NCBI RefSeq assembly: GCF_009755355.1
Contig: NZ_WQLB01000002.1
Span: 124,001-188,000 of the forward strand
Length of the DNA: 64,000 bases
Origin: Deinococcus arboris
GTDB lineage: Bacteria > Deinococcota > Deinococci > Deinococcales > Deinococcaceae
Reading direction: 5' to 3'
How positions within the stretch are numbered: the first letter of the stretch is position 1; each line of letters opens with the position of its first letter. Positions 52,501 to 63,371 of this stretch are shown here, piece after piece. The position numbers were made by a program, and so were the translations under genes. The notes beneath the pieces were generated by a model. It did not search any database. It was not told the DNA's origin and saw only the letters and a program-made list of their open reading frames with translations.

Positions 52501-54267
52501 ATGCAAGAGTCGCAGGGGAGCGTCGCACGTTCCCAGGAGACCCCTCTTCCGGCGGGGCACCTGCAGACTTTGCTTCAGGAGGCCCGTGCCGCCCGCACCG
52601 CCGAGGTGTGGCGGTGCCTGCCTCTGATGGAAGAGGCCCTGCCGCTGGCCCGTCAGGAGGGTGATCCTCGCCTGCTGGCCGAAGTCCTGACCCTACTGGG
52701 TCTGGGGCACATGATGACGGGGCAACTGCGCGCTGCTCTGGCGCCGCTGAACGAAGCCATTGAGCTGGCGACTGGGCCAGGCGCGCCTCATCTGCTGGCC
52801 GACGCCACGCTGTGCCTGGGCAAGACCCTGGGTGAGCTGGGCGACCCGGCGGCCATTGATTATCAGCGTGAGGCCCAGAGTCAGTACGCGGCGATGGGGG
52901 CGCGCCTGCAAGAGGCGGACGCAGTGCAGGCCCTGGGCCTGACCCTCCACAAACGTATGGAATACGAGGCGGCGGTGCCGATGCACCTGCGGGGCGTGGA
53001 AATGCAGCGGGCGCTGGGCCAGGAGCGCAGCGTCGGGTACGGTCTGGCCTACCTGGGCGAGACCTATGCCGACCTGGGCATGGCCACTCTGGACCACGAC
53101 CCGGAGAAAGGCCGCACGATGCTGGCCCAGGCCGTCCCGCTGCTGACCGAGGCTGCCGAGATAGCCGCGCGCATGAATGACGCGCGGCTGCTGCGCACAG
53201 CGGCAGCGGCCCTGGCCCAGGTGGAATTTGACCGGGGCTTTGAGGACGTGGCTGAGGCCTGGCTGAAGCGGAGCTTTGAGGCGGCGCGCACGGCGCAGGA
53301 CCGGCTGGGCGAGGCCTACTTGCACAAGGAGCAGGCCCGCCAGCAGCAGCGGCGCGGCGACCTGGCTGGGGCCCTGCGGACCCTTCACGTGGCCTGTGCC
53401 CTGATGGAAGCGGCTGGGGCGCAGAGTGGTCTGGTCAGCGTGCTGCGTCAGACGGCCGAGGTGCAGGAGGAGGCCGGTGACCTGGCCCTGGCCCTGGCCA
53501 CCCAGCGCCGGACCCACACCCTGGAACTGGCCCTGCGAGACGAGGCCAACGAGACGCGCTTTCAGCTCGCCCGCTTCCGACTGGAAACCCAGCAGCACCG
53601 GGCCGAGGCCGAAAAGGAGCGCCGCCGCTCCGAGGCCCTGGAAGACCTGGTGCGCCAGCGCACCGCCCAGCTGGAGGCCAGTCACTTTGCCCTGCTGGAA
53701 CGCCTGGCGGTGGTGGCCGAGTTCCGGGATTCGGAAACCGCCGACCACACGCGGCGCGTGGGGACTCTGGCGGCCCTGCTGGCCCAGCGGCTGGGTCTGC
53801 CCCCCTCAGAAGTCGCCATGCTGCAACTGGCCGCGCGCCTGCACGACATCGGCAAGATTGCCATTCCCGACGAGGTGCTCCTGAAATCAGGCCGCCTCAG
53901 TCCCGACGAATGGGCGCTGATGCAGACCCACGCGGCGCGCGGCGCCCAGATGCTGGCCGGGCGCGACTCGGCGCTGCTGACCATGGCCGAGGAAATCGCC
54001 TGGACCCACCACGAACGCTGGGACGGCAGCGGCTACCCGCGTGGGCTGGCCGGTGAGGCCATTCCCCTGGTGGGCCGGGTGGTGGCCCTGGCCGATGTCT
54101 ACGACGCGCTGGGCCGGGTGCGGCCCTACAAGCCGGCGTGGTCGCACGCGGAGGTGGTGCAGGAGATTCAGCGCGGGGCCGGCCTCCACTTTGACCCGCA
54201 GGTGGTGGGCGCCTTTCTGGCCTTGCTGGCAGAAGGGCAGTGGCTTCCTGAAGTGTCAAAAGCCTGA
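52501..54267 (+). CDS. TPR-repeat HD-GYP phosphodiesterase (cyclic-di-GMP hydrolase)
   Basis: A 588-residue protein starting at ATG 52501. The N-terminal 350 residues hold TPR-like repeats (DPRLLAEVLTLLGLGHMMTGQLRAALAPLNEAIEL), then a coiled coil (RLETQQHRAEAEKERRRSEALEDLVRQ). The C-terminal HD-GYP domain is intact: HD in ARLHDIGKIAIPDEVL, then HAARGAQML, and HHERWDGSGYPRGLAGEAIPLVGRV with HHExxDGxGYP. No receiver or membrane domain is present, so signals probably arrive through the TPRs. Its counterpart GGDEF gene follows. Confidence 0.92.
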   Translation: MQESQGSVARSQETPLPAGHLQTLLQEARAARTAEVWRCLPLMEEALPLARQEGDPRLLAEVLTLLGLGHMMTGQLRAALAPLNEAIELATGPGAPHLLADATLCLGKTLGELGDPAAIDYQREAQSQYAAMGARLQEADAVQALGLTLHKRMEYEAAVPMHLRGVEMQRALGQERSVGYGLAYLGETYADLGMATLDHDPEKGRTMLAQAVPLLTEAAEIAARMNDARLLRTAAAALAQVEFDRGFEDVAEAWLKRSFEAARTAQDRLGEAYLHKEQARQQQRRGDLAGALRTLHVACALMEAAGAQSGLVSVLRQTAEVQEEAGDLALALATQRRTHTLELALRDEANETRFQLARFRLETQQHRAEAEKERRRSEALEDLVRQRTAQLEASHFALLERLAVVAEFRDSETADHTRRVGTLAALLAQRLGLPPSEVAMLQLAARLHDIGKIAIPDEVLLKSGRLSPDEWALMQTHAARGAQMLAGRDSALLTMAEEIAWTHHERWDGSGYPRGLAGEAIPLVGRVVALADVYDALGRVRPYKPAWSHAEVVQEIQRGAGLHFDPQVVGAFLALLAEGQWLPEVSKA

Positions 54268-54278
54268 ATGGTGAACGG

Positions 54279-54380
54279 GAGCGAAGTTGACTCGCTCACA
54301 TGGACGCCGATTGAATCGTCTGCAGAGACGATGGACTCCGAGCGGAGTAGCACGGCTTTGCAAGGCCGCTCTTCGAGTCC
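54279..54380. repeat. Cluster of three consecutive hairpins (candidate structured RNA or interspersed repeat)
   Basis: GAGCGA-N7-TCGCTC (54279-54297), ATCGTC-N6-GACGAT (54315-54332) and a two-part stem GGACTC-C-GAGCGG...CCGCTC-TTC-GAGTCC (54333-54380), which also contains ACTCCG-AG-CGGAGT. The ordered hairpins suggest a stable RNA or a mobile intergenic repeat of the kind known in Deinococcus. Confidence 0.5.
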
Positions 54381-54485
54381 CCAGGAGTGCGAGAAGAAAG
54401 GCGCGTTCCAGGCGTGCAGTTGGCCAATCGGTGCCCTCCCGGTTTGTCAGCGGTACAGACAGAAGCCGTATCACCCAGCCTTGAT

Positions 54486-54519
54486 GCCGCACCCTGCCAC
54501 AGACTTGTCAGGGTGCGGC
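54486..54519 (+). promoter_or_regulatory. Eleven-bp inverted repeat upstream of the GGDEF gene
   Basis: GCCGCACCCTG (54486-54496) and CAGGGTGCGGC (54509-54519) are perfect arms with a 12-nt loop, ending 3 nt before the TATAAC -10. It could be an operator or a terminator for upstream transcription, though it has no T-tract. Confidence 0.5.
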
Positions 54520-54522
54520 CCC

Positions 54523-54528
54523 TATAAC
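54523..54528 (+). promoter_or_regulatory. Leaderless -10 element (TATAAC) for the GGDEF gene
   Basis: TATAAC ends 7 nt before ATG 54536. The spacer GGGAGCT could also act as a weak Shine-Dalgarno. Confidence 0.45.
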
Positions 54529-54535
54529 GGGAGCT

Positions 54536-56059
54536 ATGGAAGAGCTGTGGCAGGCCCGCAACCGCGACCCGCGTGGGGTGCGCGCTGAGCTCGGCACTCG
54601 CCGGGCCTCGCCGGAACTGACGGTCGTCCAGGCCTATCTGGACTGGCGCGAGGGGTCGCCTGACCGGGCCATGCAGAGTCTGGTGACGGTGTTGCCGGAC
54701 CTGACTGGCCCGTGGCGGGGCCGCGCTCTGAATGTGCAGGCCAACATCCTCTCCGATTCACTGGAAATCGATCAGGCCCACCTGCTGTATGCCGAAGAGT
54801 TACGGGTGGCTCAGGCGTGTGGGGACGTGAACGGCGAGTGGCGCGCCCGGCACGACCTGACTAACCTCTTTCTGGATATTGCGCCCGAACGGGTGCTGGG
54901 GCCTCTGCGTGAAGTGATTGCCGGCGCCCACGCCGCAGGTGAGCTGGATACCCTGATCGTGGCGCACCTCAATATCGCGTCCTACTCGGCGTCCCTGGGC
55001 TTGACCGCCAAGGAACGTCAGCACCACCTGAACATAGTCCTGACCCTGGCCGCCGACGCCTGGCCTGACCTGTACGCCGTGGCCCGCATGGTGCTGGCTG
55101 AAGACGCCCTGGCCGAGGGCAATCTGGAAGCCGCTGAGGCGCATCTGGCGACCCTGAATGCCTTGCCGCCCCTGTCGATCCGGCAGACCCGCAGCGACCT
55201 GCTGGTCACAGAATGCCAGTTGCTGCGGGCCAGGGGACAGGGCGCGCAGGCGGCCGAGCGGCTGCGCGCCGAGTTGCCACTCGTGACCCTGTGGGAGCAG
55301 CCCAAACTGCTGCACGCCCTGTCATTGGCTCTGGAAGAGGCAGGTGACCTGGCCGGCGCTCTGAGCGCCGAGCGCCAGCACAGCGAGAACTGGAAGGCCG
55401 CCGAAGGCACCCGCCGCGAGCGCACCATGCGCGCCTTGGAAGTCTGGCACTGCACGGCCCAGGCGCGCGCTGACGCCGAGCGGGAACGGGGACGGGCGGT
55501 GCAACTGGAAACGGCCCTGAGTGATCTGCGCGCGGCCCACGACCACATTCAGGAACTGAGCCGCCGCGACGGGCTGACCGGGCTGTATAACCGCCAGCAC
55601 CTGATGGAAGCAGGCGCCGCCGTCCTGGCGCTGGCCACGCCCCTTCAGCCTGCGCAGGTGGCCCTGCTGGACGTGGACAAGTTCAAGCGCATTAACGACA
55701 CTGCTGGCCACCATGTTGGTGATGAGGTGCTGCGCGGTGTGGCGGGACTGTTGCAGGCGGCTCTGCGGCCCGGCGACCTGTGCGCCCGCTACGGCGGCGA
55801 GGAGTTTGTGGTGGTGCGTCCTCCAGGGGTGGGGCCAGGTGCCCCAGATCTGGCGGCTGACCTGCGCCGCCTGGCCGACGCGCTGGTGACCCACCGCTGG
55901 GGCCTGCCCGAGGCGCTGGGGGTTACTGCCAGCATCGGGGTGGTGCAGGCCACGGCCCCCGATCTCGACGCGGCGCTGGCGCTGGCCGACGCCCGGATGT
56001 ACGCCGCCAAGCGGAGCGGTGGCCACCGGGTTTATACCCAGGACGCTGTGGCCAGTTAG
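54536..56059 (+). CDS. TPR-repeat GGDEF diguanylate cyclase
   Basis: A 507-residue protein. Residues about 1-300 are helical TPR-like repeats (VVQAYLDWREGSPDRAMQSLV; LAEDALAEGNLEAAEAHLATL), followed by a coiled coil (ARADAERERGRAVQLETALSDLRAAHDHIQEL). The C-terminal GGDEF domain is catalytically intact: RDGLTGLYNRQHLME, DVDKFKRINDTAGHHVGDEVLRGV, RYGGEEFVVV and ASIGVVQA. It makes cyclic-di-GMP. The architecture mirrors the preceding HD-GYP protein, suggesting an opposing pair. Confidence 0.92.
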   Translation: MEELWQARNRDPRGVRAELGTRRASPELTVVQAYLDWREGSPDRAMQSLVTVLPDLTGPWRGRALNVQANILSDSLEIDQAHLLYAEELRVAQACGDVNGEWRARHDLTNLFLDIAPERVLGPLREVIAGAHAAGELDTLIVAHLNIASYSASLGLTAKERQHHLNIVLTLAADAWPDLYAVARMVLAEDALAEGNLEAAEAHLATLNALPPLSIRQTRSDLLVTECQLLRARGQGAQAAERLRAELPLVTLWEQPKLLHALSLALEEAGDLAGALSAERQHSENWKAAEGTRRERTMRALEVWHCTAQARADAERERGRAVQLETALSDLRAAHDHIQELSRRDGLTGLYNRQHLMEAGAAVLALATPLQPAQVALLDVDKFKRINDTAGHHVGDEVLRGVAGLLQAALRPGDLCARYGGEEFVVVRPPGVGPGAPDLAADLRRLADALVTHRWGLPEALGVTASIGVVQATAPDLDAALALADARMYAAKRSGGHRVYTQDAVAS

Positions 56060-56405
56060 GGAAGACGGACTCGGAGAGTAGGGTTTCTAGAGAGCGTTGA
56101 GTCCAAGCGGTCTTGGCAAGCGACGAAGCAACTTGGGACAATTCCGCAGCAGAGCCAGCACAAGCAAGGCGGGTGAAGTGAGTAGACTCTCTCCCAGTTT
56201 GCGAACGTAACAGACAAGGTTGTACGAGCAGTGGCGCTAGACGAAGTTCAGGTGTGCCATTGGCAACCCGGCGTCTGGGATGGAAGATCGCCCGTCTCCC
56301 GAACCCCAAGTCTCTTGGTCTGAGGGCCGCCCCTGAGGAGTTGGACGAAAGGCATCCCCTTGCTTACAGCCGGTAGAAAGGTTTCATAGCCAGCCTCTAC
56401 CCAAC
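56060..56405. other. Intergenic region without recognisable gene
   Basis: About 345 bases lie between convergent GGDEF and sdhB genes. Base composition is more even than in neighbouring genes, and all frames are short or broken. It may hold a decayed gene, but no family is recognisable. Confidence 0.4.
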
Positions 56406-56432
56406 AAAAAGCCCCGGCGCGGTGGCCGGGAC
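56406..56432 (-). terminator. Terminator of the sdh operon
   Basis: A CCCGGC/GCCGGG stem is followed by GCTTTTTG on the minus strand. Confidence 0.8.
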
Positions 56433-56450
56433 TCCCTGTGCTGCTACGTC

Positions 56451-57215
56451 TTATGCCTGACCGTACATCACGGCGCGCTTGACTTCCTCGATCAGCTGGG
56501 TGATCGGGATGTCGCGCGGGCAGGCTTCAGTGCAGTTGTACGCAGTGCGGCAGCGCCAGACGCCCGTGTTCTGGTTCAGGATGCCCAGGCGCTGGTGCGT
56601 GGCCTCGTCGCGGGTGTCAAAGATGAAGCGGTGGGCCTGCACAATCGCGGCCGGCCCCAGGTAAGAGCCGTTCACCCAGAAAATCGGGCAGGAGGTCGTG
56701 CAGCAGGCGCACAGAATGCAGTTGCTGGAGTGCGCCATACGCTCGGCCTGCTCTTCACTCTGAACGCGCTCAGTGGCAGGAGCCGGCGACTCGTTGATGA
56801 AGTACGGCATGATGGCTTTGTAAGAGTCAAAGAACGGCTCCATATCCACCAGCAGGTCCTTCTCGACCTTCAGGCCACGAATCGGCTCGACGGTAATGGT
56901 GCCGCCGTTCTTGGCCACGTCGCGCACCAGGGTCTTACAGGCCAGGCGGTTGCGGCCATTAATCAGCATGGCGTCGCTGCCGCAGATGCCGTGCATGCAC
57001 GAGCGGCGGAAGGTCAGGCTGGGTTCCAGGTACCATTTGACGTGATTAATCACGTCCAGCACACGGTCGCCCGGCTGGGCTTCGACATCGTAGGTGGTCC
57101 AGTGCGCTTTCTTGTCCTTGTCGGGGTCAAAGCGCAGAATCTTGACTTTCAGGTTCAGCATGGGCACGCCCACGGGGGCGGCGCTGGTGCTGGTGGGGGC
57201 AGTCATCTGGGTCAT
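56451..57215 (-). CDS. sdhB: Succinate dehydrogenase iron-sulfur subunit
   Basis: A 254-residue subunit carrying three clusters. The [2Fe-2S] site is SCMHGICGSDAMLINGRN...C, with Asp replacing the third Cys as in E. coli. The others are CILCACCTTSCP and CRTAYNCTEACPRDIP. It carries electrons from the SdhA flavin to quinone. It is the last gene of sdhCDAB, with AAGGA before the ATG, and is separated from sdhA by a 145-nt spacer with a hairpin. Confidence 0.95.
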   Translation of the reverse strand: MTQMTAPTSTSAAPVGVPMLNLKVKILRFDPDKDKKAHWTTYDVEAQPGDRVLDVINHVKWYLEPSLTFRRSCMHGICGSDAMLINGRNRLACKTLVRDVAKNGGTITVEPIRGLKVEKDLLVDMEPFFDSYKAIMPYFINESPAPATERVQSEEQAERMAHSSNCILCACCTTSCPIFWVNGSYLGPAAIVQAHRFIFDTRDEATHQRLGILNQNTGVWRCRTAYNCTEACPRDIPITQLIEEVKRAVMYGQA

Positions 57216-57317
57216 GGGGTTCCTTGCGGGGTCAGCTGGATTCCGGCGCGTTCATGGCGGCTCATTTGCGGGGCCTCCAGGGAAGTCCGGCCTCTTCTTC
57301 CTACTCGCTTTGCCTGG

Positions 57318-57347
57318 GGTGAAGGGTGAGCAAAGAGCCCCTTCACC
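57318..57347 (-). other. Intercistronic hairpin between sdhA and sdhB
   Basis: GGTGAAGGG/CCCTTCACC, a perfect 9-bp stem with a 12-nt loop, has no T-tract. It is probably an mRNA-stability or processing element. Confidence 0.6.
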
Positions 57348-57360
57348 GGGCAGAGACGGG

Positions 57361-59112
<1,752 letters not shown>

Positions 59113-59136
59113 AATTTTCAGTCTTCCTTTGCCGGA

Positions 59137-59513
59137 TTAGATGGAGAACAGGCCCACAGTGCCAAACGCGAACACCAGGGCAATGACGGTGTAAAACACG
59201 CCTTTGACCCAGGCCCGGTTGGGGCGTGAGCGCACGTAATCTTCAATGGAGTAGCGCGCGCCGTTGGCCCCGTGCATCAGGGACAGGGCCAGGATCAGCC
59301 AGTCGTAGAACTTCCAGGCGGGGCTGGCGAGTTTATTGACCACAGCGTCAAAGGTGGCGTCCGATTCACTGACCTGAATAAAGGTCATGTAGATGTGCCC
59401 CAGAATCAGAAACACCAGAATCAGGCCGCTGATCCGCATGAAAATCCACCAGTTCAGTTCGGCATTGTTGTGGGACTGCTGCCGGGCATCGGTGAAGGTG
59501 CGGGCGCGAATCA

Positions 59514-59514
<1 letters not shown>
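59137..59514 (-). CDS. sdhD: Succinate dehydrogenase membrane anchor SdhD
   Basis: A 125-residue anchor with three helices (WIFMRISGLILVFLILGHIYMTF, FYDWLILALSLMHGANGARYSIEDYV, VFYTVIALVFAFGTVGLFSI). The likely haem ligand is His40 (LGHIY) or His in LMHGANG. It overlaps sdhC by 1 nt (TGATG). Confidence 0.9.
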
Positions 59515-59870
<356 letters not shown>

Positions 59871-60077
59871 CCTTAACTCCTCCTCGGCAGCTTTGCCCTG
59901 TGTTGCCGACCTGATTCGCCCTCAGCCACTGTAGGGCGACCTGTTATGCCGTGTGGGTGACCGTTCACACCACGCTTTCAGACGGGCACAAGGATATCAT
60001 TCTCCAGCTGTTCGTCGTCCGTGCCCTGGCCCACTTCACGGAACGCCGCGCGCCCTGGTGGGGCGCCACTTCCGCGC

Positions 60078-60083
60078 TACCCT
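60078..60083 (+). promoter_or_regulatory. Leaderless -10 element (TACCCT)
   Basis: TACCCT ends 7 nt before ATG 60091. Confidence 0.4.
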
Positions 60084-60090
60084 GTTGCCT

Positions 60091-60411
60091 ATGAGCACCA
60101 AAGACCCTGCCACAGAAGCCGAGTTCACCCGCAAAATGGTGCTGGGCATTCTGGGCACCCTAGAACAAAAAGGCCTGCTGAGTAAAGAAGAAGTAGACGG
60201 CATCATCCGCGCCGCCCGCCAGCAGGCCCAGCCCCGAAGCCCGCGCCCACTGGGCGGTCCTGCTGGCCCCGGCACCGTCTGGGTGCGGCCTGGGCAGGTC
60301 CATGAGCCGGTGGACCGCAGTACGCCGGTGGCTATTCCAAATGTTCAGCGCAGCCCGGAGCTAGTGAAGGCTGAGGCTGCGCTGCCGGTGATTGACCTGG
60401 ATCTGGGGTGA
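60091..60411 (+). CDS. Small conserved hypothetical protein
   Basis: A 106-residue soluble protein. A helical N-terminus (EAEFTRKMVLGILGTLEQKGLLSKEEVDGIIRAARQQ) resembles a short two-helix domain, followed by a Pro/Gly-rich disordered region and the C-terminal AALPVIDLDLG. No family is recognised. The start is ATG 60091, supported by the TACCCT element; the frame remains open upstream to 59953. Confidence 0.6.
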   Translation: MSTKDPATEAEFTRKMVLGILGTLEQKGLLSKEEVDGIIRAARQQAQPRSPRPLGGPAGPGTVWVRPGQVHEPVDRSTPVAIPNVQRSPELVKAEAALPVIDLDLG

Positions 60412-60420
60412 ATGGAGATA

Positions 60421-60455
60421 GAGAAGCCGCCTCTGATCTTCAGAGGCGGCTTCTC
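60421..60455. terminator. Bidirectional hairpin between convergent genes
   Basis: A perfect 16-bp stem (GAGAAGCCGCCTCTGA and its complement) with a TCT loop serves the gene at 60091 and the lipoprotein gene ending at 60463. Confidence 0.8.
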
Positions 60456-60462
60456 TCAACTG

Positions 60463-63186
60463 TCATTTCATCAGAGAGAGGTAGTAGTTGTTTGAACCTG
60501 ACATGGTGTATTCACTATTGATCACGTAAAGGCCACCAGCAGGAGAGGGAAGAGCATTCTGAATGCTGTTAAAACTGAGGGTTATAGAAGTGCCTGTTGA
60601 GGTATTGAACTTGATAATACTCCCGTAAGAGCGGCTCCAGAGGGTAGTAGGGTCTTTGGCATCAAACCCAGCTAACGTATCTCCCGGAAAATTGTATTTG
60701 GTCTGCGTGCCGTCATCGTTAAAACGAATTAGCTCGCCGTAGGTGTTAGTCCAAACGGTGCCCGTGTTGGCGATAACGGCTGTCCGGGCCATGGATGGTC
60801 GTGTGAGAGGACTGACAGTGCTGGTTACTGTATTAATTTTCAACAAGTCGTAGTCCAGGTAAACAGCTGACTTGCCGTCAGGACTCAGTGCAAAGCGGCC
60901 ACCAGTATAATTGGTGTTGCTGAGCGTCTGAACATCTTGCACGGCGCCAGTGCTCGGTGTCCAGATAGCCAGAATCTGAACATAACCACTGCTGTTGCTA
61001 CTACGCCGCACCAACCAGACGCGCCCCTGGGTGTCTGTCTGCTCGGCGATGGCGCTCAGCGCGACATTCAGTGCGGGCAGATTGGTCTTTGCCCCTGCAT
61101 TGTCTATAAAGACGGCAGGCGAACTTGTTTCCGAGGGACTGCTCAGCACGACCACGCCGCCTTCAGCTGTCACGAGGTTCACCGGCGAACTGGACAACGT
61201 GGTTGAAACCGCCTCGCCAGCCACCGTGAATCGGGAGAACGCCGAGGTATAAGAATTGGTGTCGCTGTTGTAAGTCGAGTTACCTGAAATCCAGACGCCT
61301 TCATTAGCGCGTGCCGATTGGTTGACGAAGGTGCCGATGAATTTACGTGCCGGCCGCACTGTCAACTGCACGGTATCTGTTCCAGTGCCTGGGACCAGGT
61401 CAGGGCTGCTTAGGCGCACAGTGATGGTGCCTAGCGGCGCGTCGGCCGTGACTTGGATAGGAATTTGCACTGTCGTAGTGGCTCCGGGAGTCACATTGAC
61501 TGATTTGGCTGTGGCGCTCACGCCTGCGGGCAGGTCTGTCAAGGTCACGGTGGTGGCGCCAGTAAAGCCTTCAATGCTCCTGACATCGACCGAAACGGTA
61601 CTTTCACTGCCTTGGTAAGCCGCAGCGGTGCTGTAGGCGGGTGCAGACAGAGTCACGCCTGGTTTGGGGACAGTAATGTCCACCTTGGTTGTGGCCCTGA
61701 CCCCCCCCTTGCCTTCGGCTGTCATGGTGATTTTATAGGTGCCGGGTGCCACAGTGGCAGCGGCCTGAAGTGTAACGGGCGCCGAAGTGAAGCCGCTGAG
61801 AGATTTAGTGACTGGCGTAACCGTCACACCTGCGGGCAGGTCAGTGGCGCTGAAAGTCACGTCTCCGCTGAAGCCATTCATGCTCTGGGCGTTGACGTTA
61901 ATATTGAGCGTCTTCTCAGGGCGCAGGACGAGATTGTATGTGTCGTAGACGCTCAGCCCAATACCTGGGCGCCGCGCATCAACAGTGCCGCTGCCTCCGC
62001 CTACCTCTATATTCGCGTCGTTTTTCACGATTAGGCGGAATGACCCCTGAGCAGAACCCCCGTTGTAACGAAAGGTGAGATTAGTAGTGACGCGCTGTGG
62101 TGCGAGGCCGAGGCCCCGCAGGTAAGCCGCTGCACCTGCACTCTGGGTGCTGAGTGTGGGAAGTGTCAACGTGGTAGGTTCCACAGTTAAGCCAGGAACA
62201 TCAGTGCTCAGGCTGACCTGACCGTTAAAGGCCCCGTCCTGATAAAAGCTCACTGGAACAGTCACAGTGTCATTGGCGGTGAAATCAAGCGCGGTATTAG
62301 GCAGCTGAGCCGTGACGCTAGGCTTGTACATCTCGCCACGTAACTGGGTACGTATGTCAGCAGTGATGTTATTCAGGCTGAAACCGGATGTAGTGGGCGT
62401 CAGCACGGCGGCGTTCCAGCCCGCCTGCAGAGTGAGGTCAATAGCGAAAACGCCGCCGCAGCTGATTGTTCCCTTGATAGTGGCAGCCGAGGCGCTGTAC
62501 AGCCGGGCGATGGTACTGTTGTTGGAAGCGCCAGCGATCACAGTTTCAGTGATTGAGGCTAGCAGATCATCCTGGGCGCTCAAGACGTCCAGTGAGGAGA
62601 ACAGAGCCACATTAGGGTTAGCGCTGGCAGTGCCAGTGAAAGTGCATCCTGGCACCGAGGTGGGCAAAAATTGGCCAAGATAGGTTGGAACCTGTGTCAG
62701 CGAGAGGCCTACAGTCCCCGAATTGCTCAGTGTGCCTACGTTCTTCAGATCAAAACTGTTGAAATCGGCTAGCACGACTTTACCCGCGTAAGGAATGCCT
62801 GTCACCGTGCCCTGAATGCTGTCATTCTTAACAGCGTTGCCGGGGGCTTGTACGGCCTTGTACTCCAGCGTCACCGTCTTGTTCGCGTCCAGCGTCACGG
62901 TCTGCGCCGCAGGCGCGGTATACCCGTTCACTGCACCGGGCTCAATCTTCAGCACAGTGCTGGCGCTCAGGTCGCTGAACGTCTTCCCACTGGCCAGCGC
63001 ACCTTCATTCAAGACGATATTCGTCGTGATGTTCGTGACCTTGACAGGTGCAGAGCTGACACCAGTCAGATTGACCGTGAGGGCGAAGGGAGTTGTTTTA
63101 GGAGGCTGTGGCGGATCAGGCTGAGGGCAGGCGGTCAGCAGAACGGTCAGGCCCAGCATGGCGGTGGGAAGGTGCAGTTTCTTCAT
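60463..63186 (-). CDS. Large Ig-like surface lipoprotein with C-terminal propeller-like region
   Basis: A 907-residue protein with a lipoprotein signal ending LLTAC (Cys20) and a Pro-rich tether (PQPDPPQPPK). It has successive beta-sandwich modules, including two related repeats: GFSGDVTFSATDLPAGVTVTP and GFTGATTVTLTDLPAGVSATA. The C-terminal 280 residues (about 630-907) carry short blade motifs (GRFALSPDGKSAVYLDYD, TVWTNTYGELIRFNDDGTQ) suggesting a propeller. It is an adhesin or cell-wall protein. Codon use is less GC-biased than in sdh or leuC. The -10 is TAGAAT (63203-63198), with a short leader. Confidence 0.78.
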   Translation of the reverse strand: MKKLHLPTAMLGLTVLLTACPQPDPPQPPKTTPFALTVNLTGVSSAPVKVTNITTNIVLNEGALASGKTFSDLSASTVLKIEPGAVNGYTAPAAQTVTLDANKTVTLEYKAVQAPGNAVKNDSIQGTVTGIPYAGKVVLADFNSFDLKNVGTLSNSGTVGLSLTQVPTYLGQFLPTSVPGCTFTGTASANPNVALFSSLDVLSAQDDLLASITETVIAGASNNSTIARLYSASAATIKGTISCGGVFAIDLTLQAGWNAAVLTPTTSGFSLNNITADIRTQLRGEMYKPSVTAQLPNTALDFTANDTVTVPVSFYQDGAFNGQVSLSTDVPGLTVEPTTLTLPTLSTQSAGAAAYLRGLGLAPQRVTTNLTFRYNGGSAQGSFRLIVKNDANIEVGGGSGTVDARRPGIGLSVYDTYNLVLRPEKTLNINVNAQSMNGFSGDVTFSATDLPAGVTVTPVTKSLSGFTSAPVTLQAAATVAPGTYKITMTAEGKGGVRATTKVDITVPKPGVTLSAPAYSTAAAYQGSESTVSVDVRSIEGFTGATTVTLTDLPAGVSATAKSVNVTPGATTTVQIPIQVTADAPLGTITVRLSSPDLVPGTGTDTVQLTVRPARKFIGTFVNQSARANEGVWISGNSTYNSDTNSYTSAFSRFTVAGEAVSTTLSSSPVNLVTAEGGVVVLSSPSETSSPAVFIDNAGAKTNLPALNVALSAIAEQTDTQGRVWLVRRSSNSSGYVQILAIWTPSTGAVQDVQTLSNTNYTGGRFALSPDGKSAVYLDYDLLKINTVTSTVSPLTRPSMARTAVIANTGTVWTNTYGELIRFNDDGTQTKYNFPGDTLAGFDAKDPTTLWSRSYGSIIKFNTSTGTSITLSFNSIQNALPSPAGGLYVINSEYTMSGSNNYYLSLMK

Positions 63187-63359
63187 AGCCGCTCAGGATT
63201 CTAATGGACCTTAAACGGTTTGACATGCGAAGTTGACCACTGACTCGCCGACCAGCTCACCCACCCGACGGGGGCAGCCCTCTCATCAGAAAGTCATCAG
63301 GCAACTTTGCTGGTTCGCACCCATCTACACCAATTTTCCAGCCCCTTTGCCATACCCCG

Positions 63360-63365
63360 TACACT
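63360..63365 (+). promoter_or_regulatory. Leaderless -10 element (TACACT) of the leu leader
   Basis: TACACT-GCCGCC-ATG. The transcript is expected to start at the first base of the leader-peptide ATG. Confidence 0.6.
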
Positions 63366-63371
63366 GCCGCC

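Noticed and set aside
54333..54385. tRNA-like segment (TTCGAGTCC resembling a T-loop)
   Set aside because: The flanking bases cannot form a T-stem, there is no acceptor or D-arm, and the sequence is better explained by the two-tier hairpin.
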